From: Rhodanobacter sp. DHB23
GTDB taxonomy: Bacteria > Pseudomonadota > Gammaproteobacteria > Xanthomonadales > Rhodanobacteraceae
Assembly (NCBI RefSeq): GCF_014842975.1
Contig: NZ_JACYXK010000028.1
Coordinates: 496,001-560,000, forward strand
Reading direction: 5' to 3'
DNA length: 64,000 nt
In this document: positions 19,037 through 28,306 of the stretch, in pieces
How the letters are laid out: every line of letters starts with the position of its first letter
How positions within the stretch are numbered: the stretch's first letter is position 1
Notes under the pieces: generated by a model
The model's input: the letters and a program-made list of their open reading frames with translations, nothing else
The model's database searches: none
What the model was told of the DNA's origin: nothing
Made by a program: the position numbers and the translations under genes

Positions 19037-20293
19037 TCATCGATCCACCTCGCCGAACACGAGGTCGTAGGTGCCGATCATCGCCACCACGTCGGCCAGC
19101 AGGTGGCCGCGCACGATGGCGTCGATCGACGACAGATGGGCGAAGCCCGGCGCGCGCAGGTGCACGCGGAACGGCTTGTTGGCGCCGTCGGAAACGAGGT
19201 AGCAGCCGAACTCGCCCTTGGGCGCTTCCACCGCGGCGTAGGTCTCGCCGGCCGGCACGCCGTAGCCTTCGCTGAACAGCTTGAAGTGGTGGATCATGGC
19301 TTCCATGTCCTCCTTCATCACCTCGCGCCTGGGCGGTGCGACCTTGAAGTTCTCCACCATCACCGGGCCGGGGTTGGCCTTCAGCCACTTCACGCACTGC
19401 TTGATGATGCGGTTGGACTGGCGCATTTCCTCGACGCGCACCAGGTAGCGGTCGTAGCAGTCGCCCTGGACGCCCACCGGGATGTCGAAGTCCATCTCGG
19501 CGTACTTGGCGTAGGGCTGCTTCTTGCGCAGGTCCCAGGCCACGCCCGAGCCACGCAGCATCGCGCCGGTCATGCCCCAGGCCTGCGCCTGCTCCGGCGA
19601 GATCACGCCGATGCCGACCGTGCGCTGCTTCCAGATGCGGTTGCCGGTGAGCAGTTCCTCGTACTCGTCCACCTTCTTCGGGAAGTCGTCGGTGAAGGCG
19701 TCGAGGTAATCGAGCATGGAACCTTCGCGCCAGCTGTTCAGGCGCTTGAGGTCCTTGCCCTTGTGCCACGGCGATTCGCGGTACTGCGACATGTGGTCGG
19801 GCAGGTCGCGGTAGACGCCGCCCGGACGGTAATAGGTGGCGTGCATGCGCGCGCCCGACACCGCCTCGTAGACGTCCATCAGCTCTTCGCGCTCGCGGAA
19901 CGCGTAGAGGAACACCGCCATCGCGCCGAGGTCGAGCGCGTTCGAGCCCACCCACATCAGGTGGTTCAGGATGCGGGTGATCTCGTCGAACATGGTGCGG
20001 ATGTACTGCGCGCGTTCCGGCGCCTCGATCCCCAGCAGGTTCTCGATCGCGCGCACGTAGGCGTGCTCGTTGCACATCATCGACACGTAGTCGAGGCGGT
20101 CCATGTAGCCGATCGACTGGTTGAACGGCTTGGACTCGGCCAGCTTCTCGGTGCCGCGGTGGAGCAGGCCGATGTGCGGGTCGGCGCGGACAATGGTCTC
20201 GCCGTCCATCTCCAGCACCAGGCGCAGCACGCCGTGCGCAGCCGGGTGTTGCGGGCCGAAGTTCATCGTGTAATTGCGGATTTCCTGGGCCAT
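19037..20293 (-). CDS. nuoD: NADH-quinone oxidoreductase subunit D
   Basis: NuoD (418 residues) is the 49-kDa-type subunit of complex I that lines the quinone-binding site together with NuoB. The N-terminal motif [20 protein letters not shown] includes the quinone-contact His, and [14 protein letters not shown] follows. The C-terminal end [20 protein letters not shown] is typical. It is a separate gene from nuoC here, unlike the fused nuoCD of E. coli. The start follows an AGGA site and lies 4 nt after the nuoC stop. Confidence 0.97.
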   Translation of the reverse strand: MAQEIRNYTMNFGPQHPAAHGVLRLVLEMDGETIVRADPHIGLLHRGTEKLAESKPFNQSIGYMDRLDYVSMMCNEHAYVRAIENLLGIEAPERAQYIRTMFDEITRILNHLMWVGSNALDLGAMAVFLYAFREREELMDVYEAVSGARMHATYYRPGGVYRDLPDHMSQYRESPWHKGKDLKRLNSWREGSMLDYLDAFTDDFPKKVDEYEELLTGNRIWKQRTVGIGVISPEQAQAWGMTGAMLRGSGVAWDLRKKQPYAKYAEMDFDIPVGVQGDCYDRYLVRVEEMRQSNRIIKQCVKWLKANPGPVMVENFKVAPPRREVMKEDMEAMIHHFKLFSEGYGVPAGETYAAVEAPKGEFGCYLVSDGANKPFRVHLRAPGFAHLSSIDAIVRGHLLADVVAMIGTYDLVFGEVDR

Positions 20294-20297
20294 CGAA

Positions 20298-21029
20298 TCA
20301 GTTCCTGCGCCAGTCGTCGGCGGCTTCGGCCTTGGCCTGCATGAGGTCGGCGTCGTCGCGGATCACGCGCGGCACGCCGACGCGCGGCACCACCGAGGTG
20401 ACGGGTTCGTACACCACGCGCTTCTGCTCGGCGTCGTAGCGCACCTCGACGTTGCCGATCAGCGGGAAGTCCTTGCGGAACGGATGCCCCACGAAGCCGT
20501 AGTCGGTGAGGATGCGACGCAGGTCGGGGTGGCCGTCGTAGATGATGCCGTAGAGGTCGAACGCCTCGCGTTCGAACCAGTTCACGCCCGGCCACACCGC
20601 GGTCAGCGACGGCACCAGCGGCAGGCTGTCGTCCGCGCAGAACACGCGCAGGCGCAGGCGCTGGTTGTGCTCGATCGAGAGCAGCTGCATCACCGAGGCG
20701 AAACGGTGCGGGTGGTTCACGTCGTGCGGGCGGTCGGCCCAGTCGAAGCGACCCACCGCCTCGCCTTCCACGCCGCGCGAGAAACCGGTCCACGAGACGT
20801 CGCTGGTGTCCCACTCGGTCTGGCCGTAACCGAAGTAGTCGACGCCGCACAGGTCGACCAGCTCGCTGAAGCGGAAGCCCGGCTCGTCGCGCAGCGCGGT
20901 GGCCACGGCGAGCAGGTCGGCGGCCGCCAGTTCGGCGACGGTTTCATTGCGCACGACGCTGATCTTCAGCGTGTCGCCGAACCGCGCGGCGAGGCGCTCG
21001 GCCAGCGAGGTCTTTTGCATGTCAGTCAT
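20298..21029 (-). CDS. nuoC: NADH-quinone oxidoreductase subunit C
   Basis: NuoC (243 residues) is the 30-kDa-type structural subunit of the complex I peripheral arm. The signature is in the segment [20 protein letters not shown] with the following [21 protein letters not shown] at 21035 is also in frame, but the ATG at 21029 is preferred because GAGG lies 7 nt upstream. The region between residues 95 and 120 is longer than in many homologues. It follows the nuoB stop by 9 nt. Confidence 0.96.
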   Translation of the reverse strand: MTDMQKTSLAERLAARFGDTLKISVVRNETVAELAAADLLAVATALRDEPGFRFSELVDLCGVDYFGYGQTEWDTSDVSWTGFSRGVEGEAVGRFDWADRPHDVNHPHRFASVMQLLSIEHNQRLRLRVFCADDSLPLVPSLTAVWPGVNWFEREAFDLYGIIYDGHPDLRRILTDYGFVGHPFRKDFPLIGNVEVRYDAEQKRVVYEPVTSVVPRVGVPRVIRDDADLMQAKAEAADDWRRN

Positions 21030-21038
21030 GGGCACGCC

Positions 21039-21586
<548 letters not shown>

Positions 21587-21596
<10 letters not shown>

Positions 21597-21943
21597 TCCA
21601 GTGCTCCCTTCTTCCAGACGTAGGCGAAGCCGATCACCAGCAGCAGCAGGAACAGCGCCATCTCGATCAGCGCCACGATGCCGATCTGCTTGAACACCAC
21701 CGCCCAGGGGAACAGGAAGGCGATTTCCAGATCGAAGATGATGAACAGGATGGCCAGCAGGTAGTAGCGCACGTCGAAACGCGCGCGGGCATCCTCGAAG
21801 GCCTCGAAGCCGCACTCGTAGGGCGAGAGCTTGTCCGCGTCGGGCCGGTGCTTGCCGGCCAGCATGCCGATCACCAGCAGGACGACGCCAAGGCCTGCGG
21901 CCACGGCAATGAAGAGCAGTACAGGCCAATATTCGGCAATCAC
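21587..21943 (-). CDS. nuoA: NADH-quinone oxidoreductase subunit A
   Basis: NuoA (118 residues) is a three-helix membrane subunit of complex I near the quinone chamber. The family signature [20 protein letters not shown] sits in the loop after helix 1, with helix 2 continuing [19 protein letters not shown] choose the GTG at 21943, since GGAGGT lies about 10 nt upstream and it matches the short N-terminus ([10 protein letters not shown]). It is the first gene of the nuo operon and sits about 135 nt downstream of the predicted transcription start. Confidence 0.95.
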
Positions 21944-22084
21944 GGTGCAACCTACCTCCGCGCCATCGGGGCGCATCAGCGACCGCGGGGAAACGGTCCG
22001 GCAATGCGTTTCGGGCGACCATGCTCCCACTTGGTGACAACCATGGGCGCCCGACTCTCCACGATCCAAGTCGTGAACCGACGC

Positions 22085-22112
22085 ATTGTATCAGCGCCTG
22101 CCGACACCACAA
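22085..22112 (-). promoter_or_regulatory. Sigma-70-type promoter for the nuo operon
   Basis: Read on the minus strand, the site is TTGTGG, 16 nt, TACAAT, the best match upstream of nuoA. It leaves a leader of about 135 nt before the GTG start. No operator is evident. Confidence 0.6.
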
Positions 22113-22176
22113 CAGCTTGACGTTCGTCGGATGCGCTGAAACAGCCGCTGGGTGCGCCTACGCCGGAAGCCGGCGA

Positions 22177-22536
22177 TCACATGGTGTGCGTGGGCCGTTC
22201 GGAATTGAGCACGCCGGCCAGCATGTTCTCGATGCGCTGGCGCGCCACCTCGGCGTCCGGCGTGTCGTTGAAATGGATGCCGATGCCCGCGGTGCGATTG
22301 CCCTGCGCGCCGGTGGGGCAGATCCACGCCACCTTGCCCACCACCGACAGGCGCTCGCTCTCGTCGGCCAGGCTCACCAGCAGTACCACCTCGTCGCCGA
22401 GCGCATAGGTCTGCGCCGTGGGCGCGAACAGGCCGCCGTTGCGCAGGAACGGCATGTAGGCGTTGTACAGCGCGGCGGCATCCTTGATCTTCAGCGAGAT
22501 GATGCCCTGGCGGGCGGCAGCGGCGACGGGATTCAT
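22177..22536 (-). CDS. pilZ: Type IV pilus PilZ-domain protein
   Basis: This 119-residue PilZ-domain protein resembles the founding PilZ of type IV pilus assembly, which acts in the cytoplasm with PilB and FimX. Visible family segments are GIISLKIKDAAALYNAYMPF and GKVAWICPTGAQGNRTAGIG. The N-terminal RxxxR c-di-GMP-binding motif is absent, as known for this PilZ class. In Pseudomonas and Xanthomonas pilZ follows holB directly; here a PIG-L deacetylase gene separates them. It ends the minus-strand cluster that starts at yceD. Confidence 0.88.
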   Translation of the reverse strand: MNPVAAAARQGIISLKIKDAAALYNAYMPFLRNGGLFAPTAQTYALGDEVVLLVSLADESERLSVVGKVAWICPTGAQGNRTAGIGIHFNDTPDAEVARQRIENMLAGVLNSERPTHTM

Positions 22537-22610
22537 GCGGGCTCCTGGACGGCTCTCGGCTGTCGATGCGACGCGCCCATGCTAGCGAGGGCCGCCCGCC
22601 GCGCAAAGCC

Positions 22611-23552
22611 TCACAGCTCGCGCCAGCCCCAGTGGTCGAAGATCCACGGCGAAGGCAGCGCCAGCGACAGGCGCGCGAAGCACGCCTGGCCTGCCCGCGC
22701 AGCCGGCCAATCGAGCCGCCAGCCACCCTGCCCGTCGCGTTGCAACGGCGCATCGCGCCATGGCCATTGCCGTGCCTCGCCGGAAGCGGTGGCCACGGTC
22801 AGGCGCAGGCGTGGCCGCAACAGCGGCGACGGGCGCCATGGCAATGCCAGCCCCGCATCGGGCGGCACGGACGCGATCGGCGCATGGCGCTCCGGACGCC
22901 TGGCCAGCCGGCGGAGTCGCCCGCCGCTCAGGGCCAGCTGGGTTCCATAGGCGGCCAGCGCTTCCTCCTTGGCGGCCTGCTGCGCGGCGGTGCCGATAGC
23001 TCCGCACTCCGGCGCGGCATCGCCACGCCCGTGTACCAGGTAACCGAGCAAGGCCGGCGCATGCCCCTGCCGCACCAACGCCATGCGCAGCAATACATGC
23101 GCCGCGCCGTGGTCGGGATGGCGATCGGCCAGCGCCGGCATGGCGATCAGGTCGGGACGGAAATCCGCCAGCGCCGCCGCGAGTTCGGCCGGCGCCTGCC
23201 AATCCGGCTGCAACAGGCGGTCGAGCACGCCCATGTCCGGCCAGCCCAGCGCCTGCAGCGCCGAGGCCGGCACACCCAACCGCCGCAGCGCCGCCACGCA
23301 CTCGGCGCGGCGACGGCGGCCCCAGCGCGCGCGCGCGTCCGCGCCGATGGACCAGCGCCGTTCCAGCCAGCGTTGCGGCCAGGGATTGTTGTCGCCGTCG
23401 GTGAGCAGCAGCACGCGCACCGCGCCGCCCGCCGCGAGCACGCGCTGGATCAGCAGGCCGTTGGCGAGGGTTTCGTCGTCGGGATGCGGCGCCAGCACCA
23501 GCAGGCGGGTTTGCGCCGTGAGGGTCGGGAAGGCCGACGCGCTCAGCGCCAT
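22611..23552 (-). CDS. PIG-L family N-deacetylase
   Basis: This 313-residue protein belongs to the PIG-L/LmbE zinc deacetylase family, which removes acetyl groups from N-acetylglucosamine-type substrates. The zinc and catalytic motif APHPDDETL is at residues 21-29 and the second metal His is in RHPDHGAAH near residue 140. No signal peptide is seen. The C-terminal 90 residues are a separate beta-rich tail. The ATG at 23552 overlaps the holB end by 10 nt, so it is co-translated with the replication and thymidylate genes. Its substrate is unknown; an envelope sugar is a reasonable guess from the pilZ and mltG neighbourhood. Confidence 0.85.
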   Translation of the reverse strand: MALSASAFPTLTAQTRLLVLAPHPDDETLANGLLIQRVLAAGGAVRVLLLTDGDNNPWPQRWLERRWSIGADARARWGRRRRAECVAALRRLGVPASALQALGWPDMGVLDRLLQPDWQAPAELAAALADFRPDLIAMPALADRHPDHGAAHVLLRMALVRQGHAPALLGYLVHGRGDAAPECGAIGTAAQQAAKEEALAAYGTQLALSGGRLRRLARRPERHAPIASVPPDAGLALPWRPSPLLRPRLRLTVATASGEARQWPWRDAPLQRDGQGGWRLDWPAARAGQACFARLSLALPSPWIFDHWGWREL

Positions 23553-24478
23553 TGCGCCAGCAGTTCCAGCAGCAGGAGGTCGCCGCGCAAGGGACCGCGC
23601 AAGGCATCGCGGGTGCGGTTGGCGGCGTCGTACCAGTGCGCCAGCGCCTCGCCGTCCATGCTGCTGGCCAGCGGCGGGGTCGCCTGCACGGCCTGCGCGC
23701 GGCGTTCGTCGGCCACCGCCTGCGCGGCGAACCACAGGCGCTGCGCGGCCTCGTCGTCCAGCCAGCGCCGCGCCATCTCGGCCGCCTGCCCGCGGCCGGC
23801 AGCCAGCGCGGCCAGGTCGCGGCGCACTTCAACGCGACGTTCCAGCGCGCCTTCCTGCGCCCACGCCAGCGCCAGGCCGGGATTGCCCAGCGCCGCTTCC
23901 AGCGCCTGCTGCGGTTGCGCCACGCCCTGCCCCTGCAGCCAGGCTTGCGCCTCCGCCGGCGGCGGCAGGTTGAATTCGATGCGCTGGCAGCGGCTGCGTA
24001 TCGTCTGCGGCAGGCGCCAGGTCGCATCGGCCAGCAGGACCAGCATCGTGCGCGCGGAAGGTTCTTCCAGCGTCTTCAGCAGCGCATTCGCCGCCGCCGC
24101 GTTCATCGCGTCGGCCGGATCGATCAGCGCCACCTGCCAGCCGCCGAACTGGCTGCTCATCGCCAGCCGCGCGGACAGGTCGCGGATCTGCTCCACCACG
24201 ATCTCGGTGCGCGGCGTGCCGTCCTTGCGCAGGCCGAAGCCGAGCATGACCACGTCGGGATGCGTGCCCGCTTCCAGCAGCAGGCAGCTGCGGCATTGCC
24301 CGCAGGCTTCGCCGCCCTGCGCACGCCCGCACAGCAGGCCGCGCACGAAGCGCCGCGCGAAGGCGCGCTTGCCCAATCCGGCCGGGCCGCACAGCAGCAG
24401 GGCGTGCGGCAACGCATCGCGCTCGCGGCGCGCCTGCAGGCGCGCCCAATCCGCCGCGTGCCAGGGCATCGCGCTCAT
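23543..24478 (-). CDS. holB: DNA polymerase III subunit delta'
   Basis: This 311-residue clamp-loader subunit (delta') partners with DnaX and HolA to load the sliding clamp. It shows a P-loop-like GPAGLGKRAFARRF near residue 31 and the zinc module CGRAQGGEACGQCRSC. It also has an AAA+ sensor region (VALIDPADAMNAAAANALLK) and the conserved TLEEPSARTMLVLLAD. The start at 24478 overlaps the tmk stop by 4 nt. Gene order tmk-holB is standard in proteobacteria. Confidence 0.95.
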   Translation of the reverse strand: MSAMPWHAADWARLQARRERDALPHALLLCGPAGLGKRAFARRFVRGLLCGRAQGGEACGQCRSCLLLEAGTHPDVVMLGFGLRKDGTPRTEIVVEQIRDLSARLAMSSQFGGWQVALIDPADAMNAAAANALLKTLEEPSARTMLVLLADATWRLPQTIRSRCQRIEFNLPPPAEAQAWLQGQGVAQPQQALEAALGNPGLALAWAQEGALERRVEVRRDLAALAAGRGQAAEMARRWLDDEAAQRLWFAAQAVADERRAQAVQATPPLASSMDGEALAHWYDAANRTRDALRGPLRGDLLLLELLAQWR

Positions 24479-25110
24479 GCCGCCGTTCCGAAGAGATGCG
24501 TGGTGGCGGCGATCGCGTCGCGCAGCACGGCCTCCGGCGATTGGCCGGCGTCGATCACGCGGAACCGCTGCGGTTCGGCGGCGGCACGTGCGCGGTACGC
24601 GGCACGCACGCGCTCGAAGAAACCATCCGCCTCGGCCTCGATGCGATCCGCCTCGCCACGGCCGGCGGCACGCGCGCGGCCATCCGCCACCGGCAGGTCG
24701 AGCAGCAGGGTAAGGTCGGACTTCAGCCCGGCGCAGGCCCACTGCTCCAGCGCGGCGATCCGTTCGGCCGGCTGGCCGCGGCCGCCGCCCTGGTAGGCGT
24801 AGCTGGCGTCCACGTAGCGGTCGCACAGCACCCAGCGGCCTGCCGCCAGCGCGGGCTCCAGTGTTTCGCGCACCAGTTGCGCACGCGAGGCGAACATCAG
24901 CAGCAGCTCGCTCTCCGCGCACATCGCACGTTGCGCCGGATCGAGCAGGATGCCGCGCACCCGTTCGCCCAGCCCGGTGCCGCCCGGCTCGCGCGCGAGC
25001 AGCAGGTCGACGCCGCGGCTTTCCAGGTGTGCGCGCAAGCCCGCCAGCAAGGTGCTCTTGCCCGCGCCTTCGCCGCCTTCGAGGGTGATGAATCGGCCGC
25101 GTCCGGTCAT
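24475..25110 (-). CDS. tmk: Thymidylate kinase
   Basis: This 211-residue enzyme converts dTMP to dTDP with ATP. The P-loop is FITLEGGEGAGKSTL, the DR motif with substrate Tyr is CDRYVDASYAYQGGGR, and the lid region is GRGEADRIEAEADGFFERVR. The frame stays open further upstream, but the start at 25110 is fixed by the P-loop-proximal N-terminus (MTGRGRFITLEG) and by ATGA overlap with the mltG stop. The ATGA overlap with holB at the other end completes a coupled series. Confidence 0.96.
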   Translation of the reverse strand: MTGRGRFITLEGGEGAGKSTLLAGLRAHLESRGVDLLLAREPGGTGLGERVRGILLDPAQRAMCAESELLLMFASRAQLVRETLEPALAAGRWVLCDRYVDASYAYQGGGRGQPAERIAALEQWACAGLKSDLTLLLDLPVADGRARAAGRGEADRIEAEADGFFERVRAAYRARAAAEPQRFRVIDAGQSPEAVLRDAIAATTHLFGTAA

Positions 25111-26150
25111 GGGTTGCAGTGCTTCAACTGGTAACAGGCCACGTTGCTGTTTTGCTGGTCGAGGGTATCGGCGAACACGTGCGTGCCGTCGCCCTTCGCC
25201 ACGAAGTACAACGCGGTGCCCGGTTCGGGATGCAGCGCGGCCATGATCGCCGGCTTGCCCGGCATCGCGATCGGCGTGGGCGGCAGGCCCGGACGGGTAT
25301 AGGTGTTGTAGGGCGTGTCGGTGGTGAGGTCGCTCTTGTGGATCTTGCCCTGGTAGCTGTCGCCCATGCCGTAGATCACGCTGGGATCGGTCTGCAGCAA
25401 CATGTGGTTCTGCAGGCGGCGCACGAACACCCCGGCGATCTTCGCGCGCTCGTCGGCGCGGCCGGTTTCCTTCTCCACGATGGAGGCGAGGATCAGCGCG
25501 TCGTAGGGCGCGGCCAGCGGCAGGTCCTTGTCGCGCTGCGGCCACAGCTCGTCCAGCGTCCTGGCCATCGCGGCGTGGGCGCGCTTGAGGACGTCGAGGT
25601 CGCTGTCGCCCTTCACGTAGGCGTAGCTCTCGGGCAGGAAGCGCCCTTCCGGCTGTTCGCCCGCGGCACCGATCTTCTGCATGATCGCGGCATCGCCGAG
25701 GCCGGCGGTGTCGTGCCTTAGCTTGTCCGCCTTGGCCAGCGCCGCCAGCACATCGCGGAAGGTCCAGCCGTCGACGATGGTGAAATTGCGTTGCAACACC
25801 TTGCCCGCGGCCATGCTGGCCAGGAGCTGGCGCGGCGTGATGCCGACGGGCGTGGCGTACTCGCCTGCGTGCAACCTGCCCGTCACGTGCATCTGCACCG
25901 CCAGCAGGCGCCAGTACAGCGGCGAGGCGTTGCTCAAGCGCTGCGCGCGCAACTGGCCCACGATCTCCTTGAAGCTGCTGCCGCGGCCGATGTCGATGCT
26001 TTCGCCACTCGCCGAGACGCCCAGCGGCGCGTCGCCGAAGCGGCTGAAGTCGCGCCAGCCCCATACCGCGGCGCCGATCAGCGCCAGCAGCAGTACCAGG
26101 ATGGCGTTGCGCCAGACGACACGTCCGCGCGAGGTGGTGCTTCGAGTCAT
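25107..26150 (-). CDS. mltG: Endolytic murein transglycosylase
   Basis: MltG (YceG-like, 347 residues) is an inner-membrane lytic transglycosylase that cuts nascent peptidoglycan strands. A single N-terminal anchor (AILVLLLALIGAAVW) precedes a LysM-like small domain and the catalytic domain. The family active-site Glu is in LASIVEKETGRADERAKIAG, followed by NTYTRPGLPPTPIAMPGKPA. The start at 26150 overlaps the pabC stop and has GGAG 5 nt upstream; a longer in-frame start would lie inside pabC. The pabC-mltG-tmk order is typical. Confidence 0.95.
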   Translation of the reverse strand: MTRSTTSRGRVVWRNAILVLLLALIGAAVWGWRDFSRFGDAPLGVSASGESIDIGRGSSFKEIVGQLRAQRLSNASPLYWRLLAVQMHVTGRLHAGEYATPVGITPRQLLASMAAGKVLQRNFTIVDGWTFRDVLAALAKADKLRHDTAGLGDAAIMQKIGAAGEQPEGRFLPESYAYVKGDSDLDVLKRAHAAMARTLDELWPQRDKDLPLAAPYDALILASIVEKETGRADERAKIAGVFVRRLQNHMLLQTDPSVIYGMGDSYQGKIHKSDLTTDTPYNTYTRPGLPPTPIAMPGKPAIMAALHPEPGTALYFVAKGDGTHVFADTLDQQNSNVACYQLKHCNP

Positions 26151-26962
26151 GCCTGCTCCATCGGAAAGCCGAGTCCGCGCCAATGCGCCTGCATCGTGCG
26201 GGCCACCGGGCCGGGAGCGAACACCCTATCGCCCACGGCCTGAACAGGCAGGATGCCGCGAACGCTGGAGCTTAGGAAGAGCTCGCCGGCAGCGAGGCAC
26301 TCGGCCAGCGGCAGATCGCGCACCTGCGCCTGCGGCAGCACAGCCAGCAATTCGGCGCGCAGCACGCCGGCCACGCCGCAGCGATCCACGCGCGGCGTCA
26401 CCGGCACGCCGTCGATCACCGCAAACAGGTTGGCCGCTGTGGCCGAGATCGCGTTGCCATGCAGATCGCACAGCAGGCCCTCGGCGATCGCCGGATCGTT
26501 CCACTCGGCGCGCGCCAGCACCTGCTCCAGCCGGTTGAGATGCTTGATGCCGGCCAGCAGTGGCTGCACGGCGAGGCGCGTTTCGCACAGATGCAGCCGC
26601 ACGCCGTCGCGGTACGCCGCCACGGCCACTTCCGGCATGGCGAATGCGGCCACGATGCGGGTGGGCTGCGGCGCCGCGGGCGTCGCATAACCGCGTGCAC
26701 CGACGCCGCGGGTGAGCGTGATGCGCAACACGGCATCCGCCATGCCTTGCGTTGCCGCCCTGGCTTCCCGCAACAGCAATGCGGCATCGGGCGCGGGCAG
26801 GCGCAGCCGCCCGCAGCCTTGCGCCAGCCGTTGCATGTGGCGCGTCCACAACGGGGCGGCGCCATCCACGAAGCGGATCGTCTCAAACAGGCCGTCGCCG
26901 TAGAGCAGACCGCGATCCAGCGCGGCGACGTCGTCTTGCTGCCGGCCATTCACCAGCATCAT
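26147..26962 (-). CDS. pabC: Aminodeoxychorismate lyase
   Basis: PabC (271 residues) is a fold-type IV PLP enzyme that splits 4-amino-4-deoxychorismate into p-aminobenzoate and pyruvate for folate synthesis. The PLP-binding Lys is in AGIKHLNRLEQVLAR, and the substrate region LDRGLLYGDGLFETIR is at the N-terminus. ISATAANLFAVIDG marks the phosphate-side loop. The ATG at 26962 overlaps the pabB stop. The partner PabB is directly upstream; no pabA (glutaminase) lies in the window. Confidence 0.93.
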   Translation of the reverse strand: MMLVNGRQQDDVAALDRGLLYGDGLFETIRFVDGAAPLWTRHMQRLAQGCGRLRLPAPDAALLLREARAATQGMADAVLRITLTRGVGARGYATPAAPQPTRIVAAFAMPEVAVAAYRDGVRLHLCETRLAVQPLLAGIKHLNRLEQVLARAEWNDPAIAEGLLCDLHGNAISATAANLFAVIDGVPVTPRVDRCGVAGVLRAELLAVLPQAQVRDLPLAECLAAGELFLSSSVRGILPVQAVGDRVFAPGPVARTMQAHWRGLGFPMEQA

Positions 26963-28305
26963 GCGTCCGTCGCTCCCAGCGCGCGCAGCAGGCCGCGCGC
27001 CTTGGCGCGGGTTTCGTCGAGTTCCTTCTCCGCCACCGAATCGGCCACGATGCCGGCACCCGCGCGCAGGCTCACCGTGTCGCCGGCCAGGGTCAGCGTG
27101 CGGATCAGGATGTTGAGGTCGAGGTCGCCGTTGCGATCCAGGTAACCCAGCGCGCCGGTGTAGGCGCCGCGCGGTGCATCCTCCAGCGCGGCGATGATCT
27201 CCATGCAGCGCACCTTGGGACAGCCGGTGATGGTGCCGCCGGGGAACACCGCGGCAATCGCCTGCCCCGGCGTCACGCCTGCGCGCAGGCGGCCGCGCAC
27301 GTTGGAGACGATGTGGTGCACGTGGGCATAACTCTCCACCACCATCAGCTCGTCCACCTCGACCGTACCGGGCACGCAGACGCGGCCCAGGTCGTTGCGC
27401 TCGAGGTCGATCAACATCACGTGCTCGGCACGCTCTTTGGGATGCGCGGCCAATTCGCGGATGCGCGCCCCATCGTCGTCGCCGGCGGTGCGCGGACGGG
27501 TGCCGGCGATCGGGCGCGTCTGCGCGAGACCGTCGCGCACTTCCACCAGCCGCTCCGGTGAGGAACTGGCGATCGCCCAGCCCGGTTGTTGCAGCAGGCC
27601 CGCGAACGGCGCGGGGTTGGCGCGGCGCAAGGCGGCATGCAGCGCCGCCGGTGCCGGCCGTTCGTCGTAGTGCGCACGCCATGCGCGCGACAGGTTCACC
27701 TGGAAGATGTCGCCTGCGCGCAGGTGTTCGTGGATGCGTGCCACGCCGTCGAGGAAGCGTTGCGGATCGTCCTCGACCAGTTGCGCTGGGGAAGGCAAGG
27801 CGGGAACCGACGGCGTCGCCGCCAGATCGGCTTCCAGCGCATCAAGCAGGTGTTCGTTGCCCCGCTCGGCCACCAGCACGGTGCAGTCGCGCGCGTGGTC
27901 GACGATCACCGCCGCCGGGCAGCGCAAGGCCAGTGCCACCGGCAGCACGGCATCGGCGAGCAGCTGCAGCTTCGGTTCGATCTCGCCCGCCAGCTCGTAG
28001 CCCAGCAGCAGCGCCCAACCACCGTGGAACGGCAGGCCGTCGTCGTCGCGCGGCAGGCGTTCCGCCCGCCATGCGTCATCCAGCGCATCGAGGAAACGCG
28101 TGCCCACCACTTCACCGGCGGCATTGCGCACGACACCGTCCGCGGCCAGCGTCAGGCTGCCCTGAGGAAACGCGAACAGAATGTCGAAGCGTGCCTGCGG
28201 CGTACCGTGCAGCACGCTTTCGAGCAGGCAGGGATAGCGCTGCGGAAATGCAGCGGCCGGCGCGAGCAGATCGCGCCGGCCGTCGAGGATGCGACGATGC
28301 GTCAC
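26959..28305 (-). CDS. pabB: Aminodeoxychorismate synthase component I
   Basis: This 448-residue chorismate-binding enzyme makes 4-amino-4-deoxychorismate with a PabA glutaminase. C-terminal family motifs are complete: HVMLIDLERNDLGRVC and PGGTITGCPKVRCMEIIAAL. An oddity is the active-site loop PIAGTRPR (residues 265-272), which has Ala267 where E. coli PabB has the Lys of PIKGT; the PIAGT form is typical of TrpE anthranilate synthase. The pabC neighbour favours the PabB role. The GTG start at 28305 lies one base after the fabF stop; no clear ribosome site is visible. Confidence 0.88.
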   Translation of the reverse strand: MTHRRILDGRRDLLAPAAAFPQRYPCLLESVLHGTPQARFDILFAFPQGSLTLAADGVVRNAAGEVVGTRFLDALDDAWRAERLPRDDDGLPFHGGWALLLGYELAGEIEPKLQLLADAVLPVALALRCPAAVIVDHARDCTVLVAERGNEHLLDALEADLAATPSVPALPSPAQLVEDDPQRFLDGVARIHEHLRAGDIFQVNLSRAWRAHYDERPAPAALHAALRRANPAPFAGLLQQPGWAIASSSPERLVEVRDGLAQTRPIAGTRPRTAGDDDGARIRELAAHPKERAEHVMLIDLERNDLGRVCVPGTVEVDELMVVESYAHVHHIVSNVRGRLRAGVTPGQAIAAVFPGGTITGCPKVRCMEIIAALEDAPRGAYTGALGYLDRNGDLDLNILIRTLTLAGDTVSLRAGAGIVADSVAEKELDETRAKARGLLRALGATDA

Positions 28306-28306
28306 G

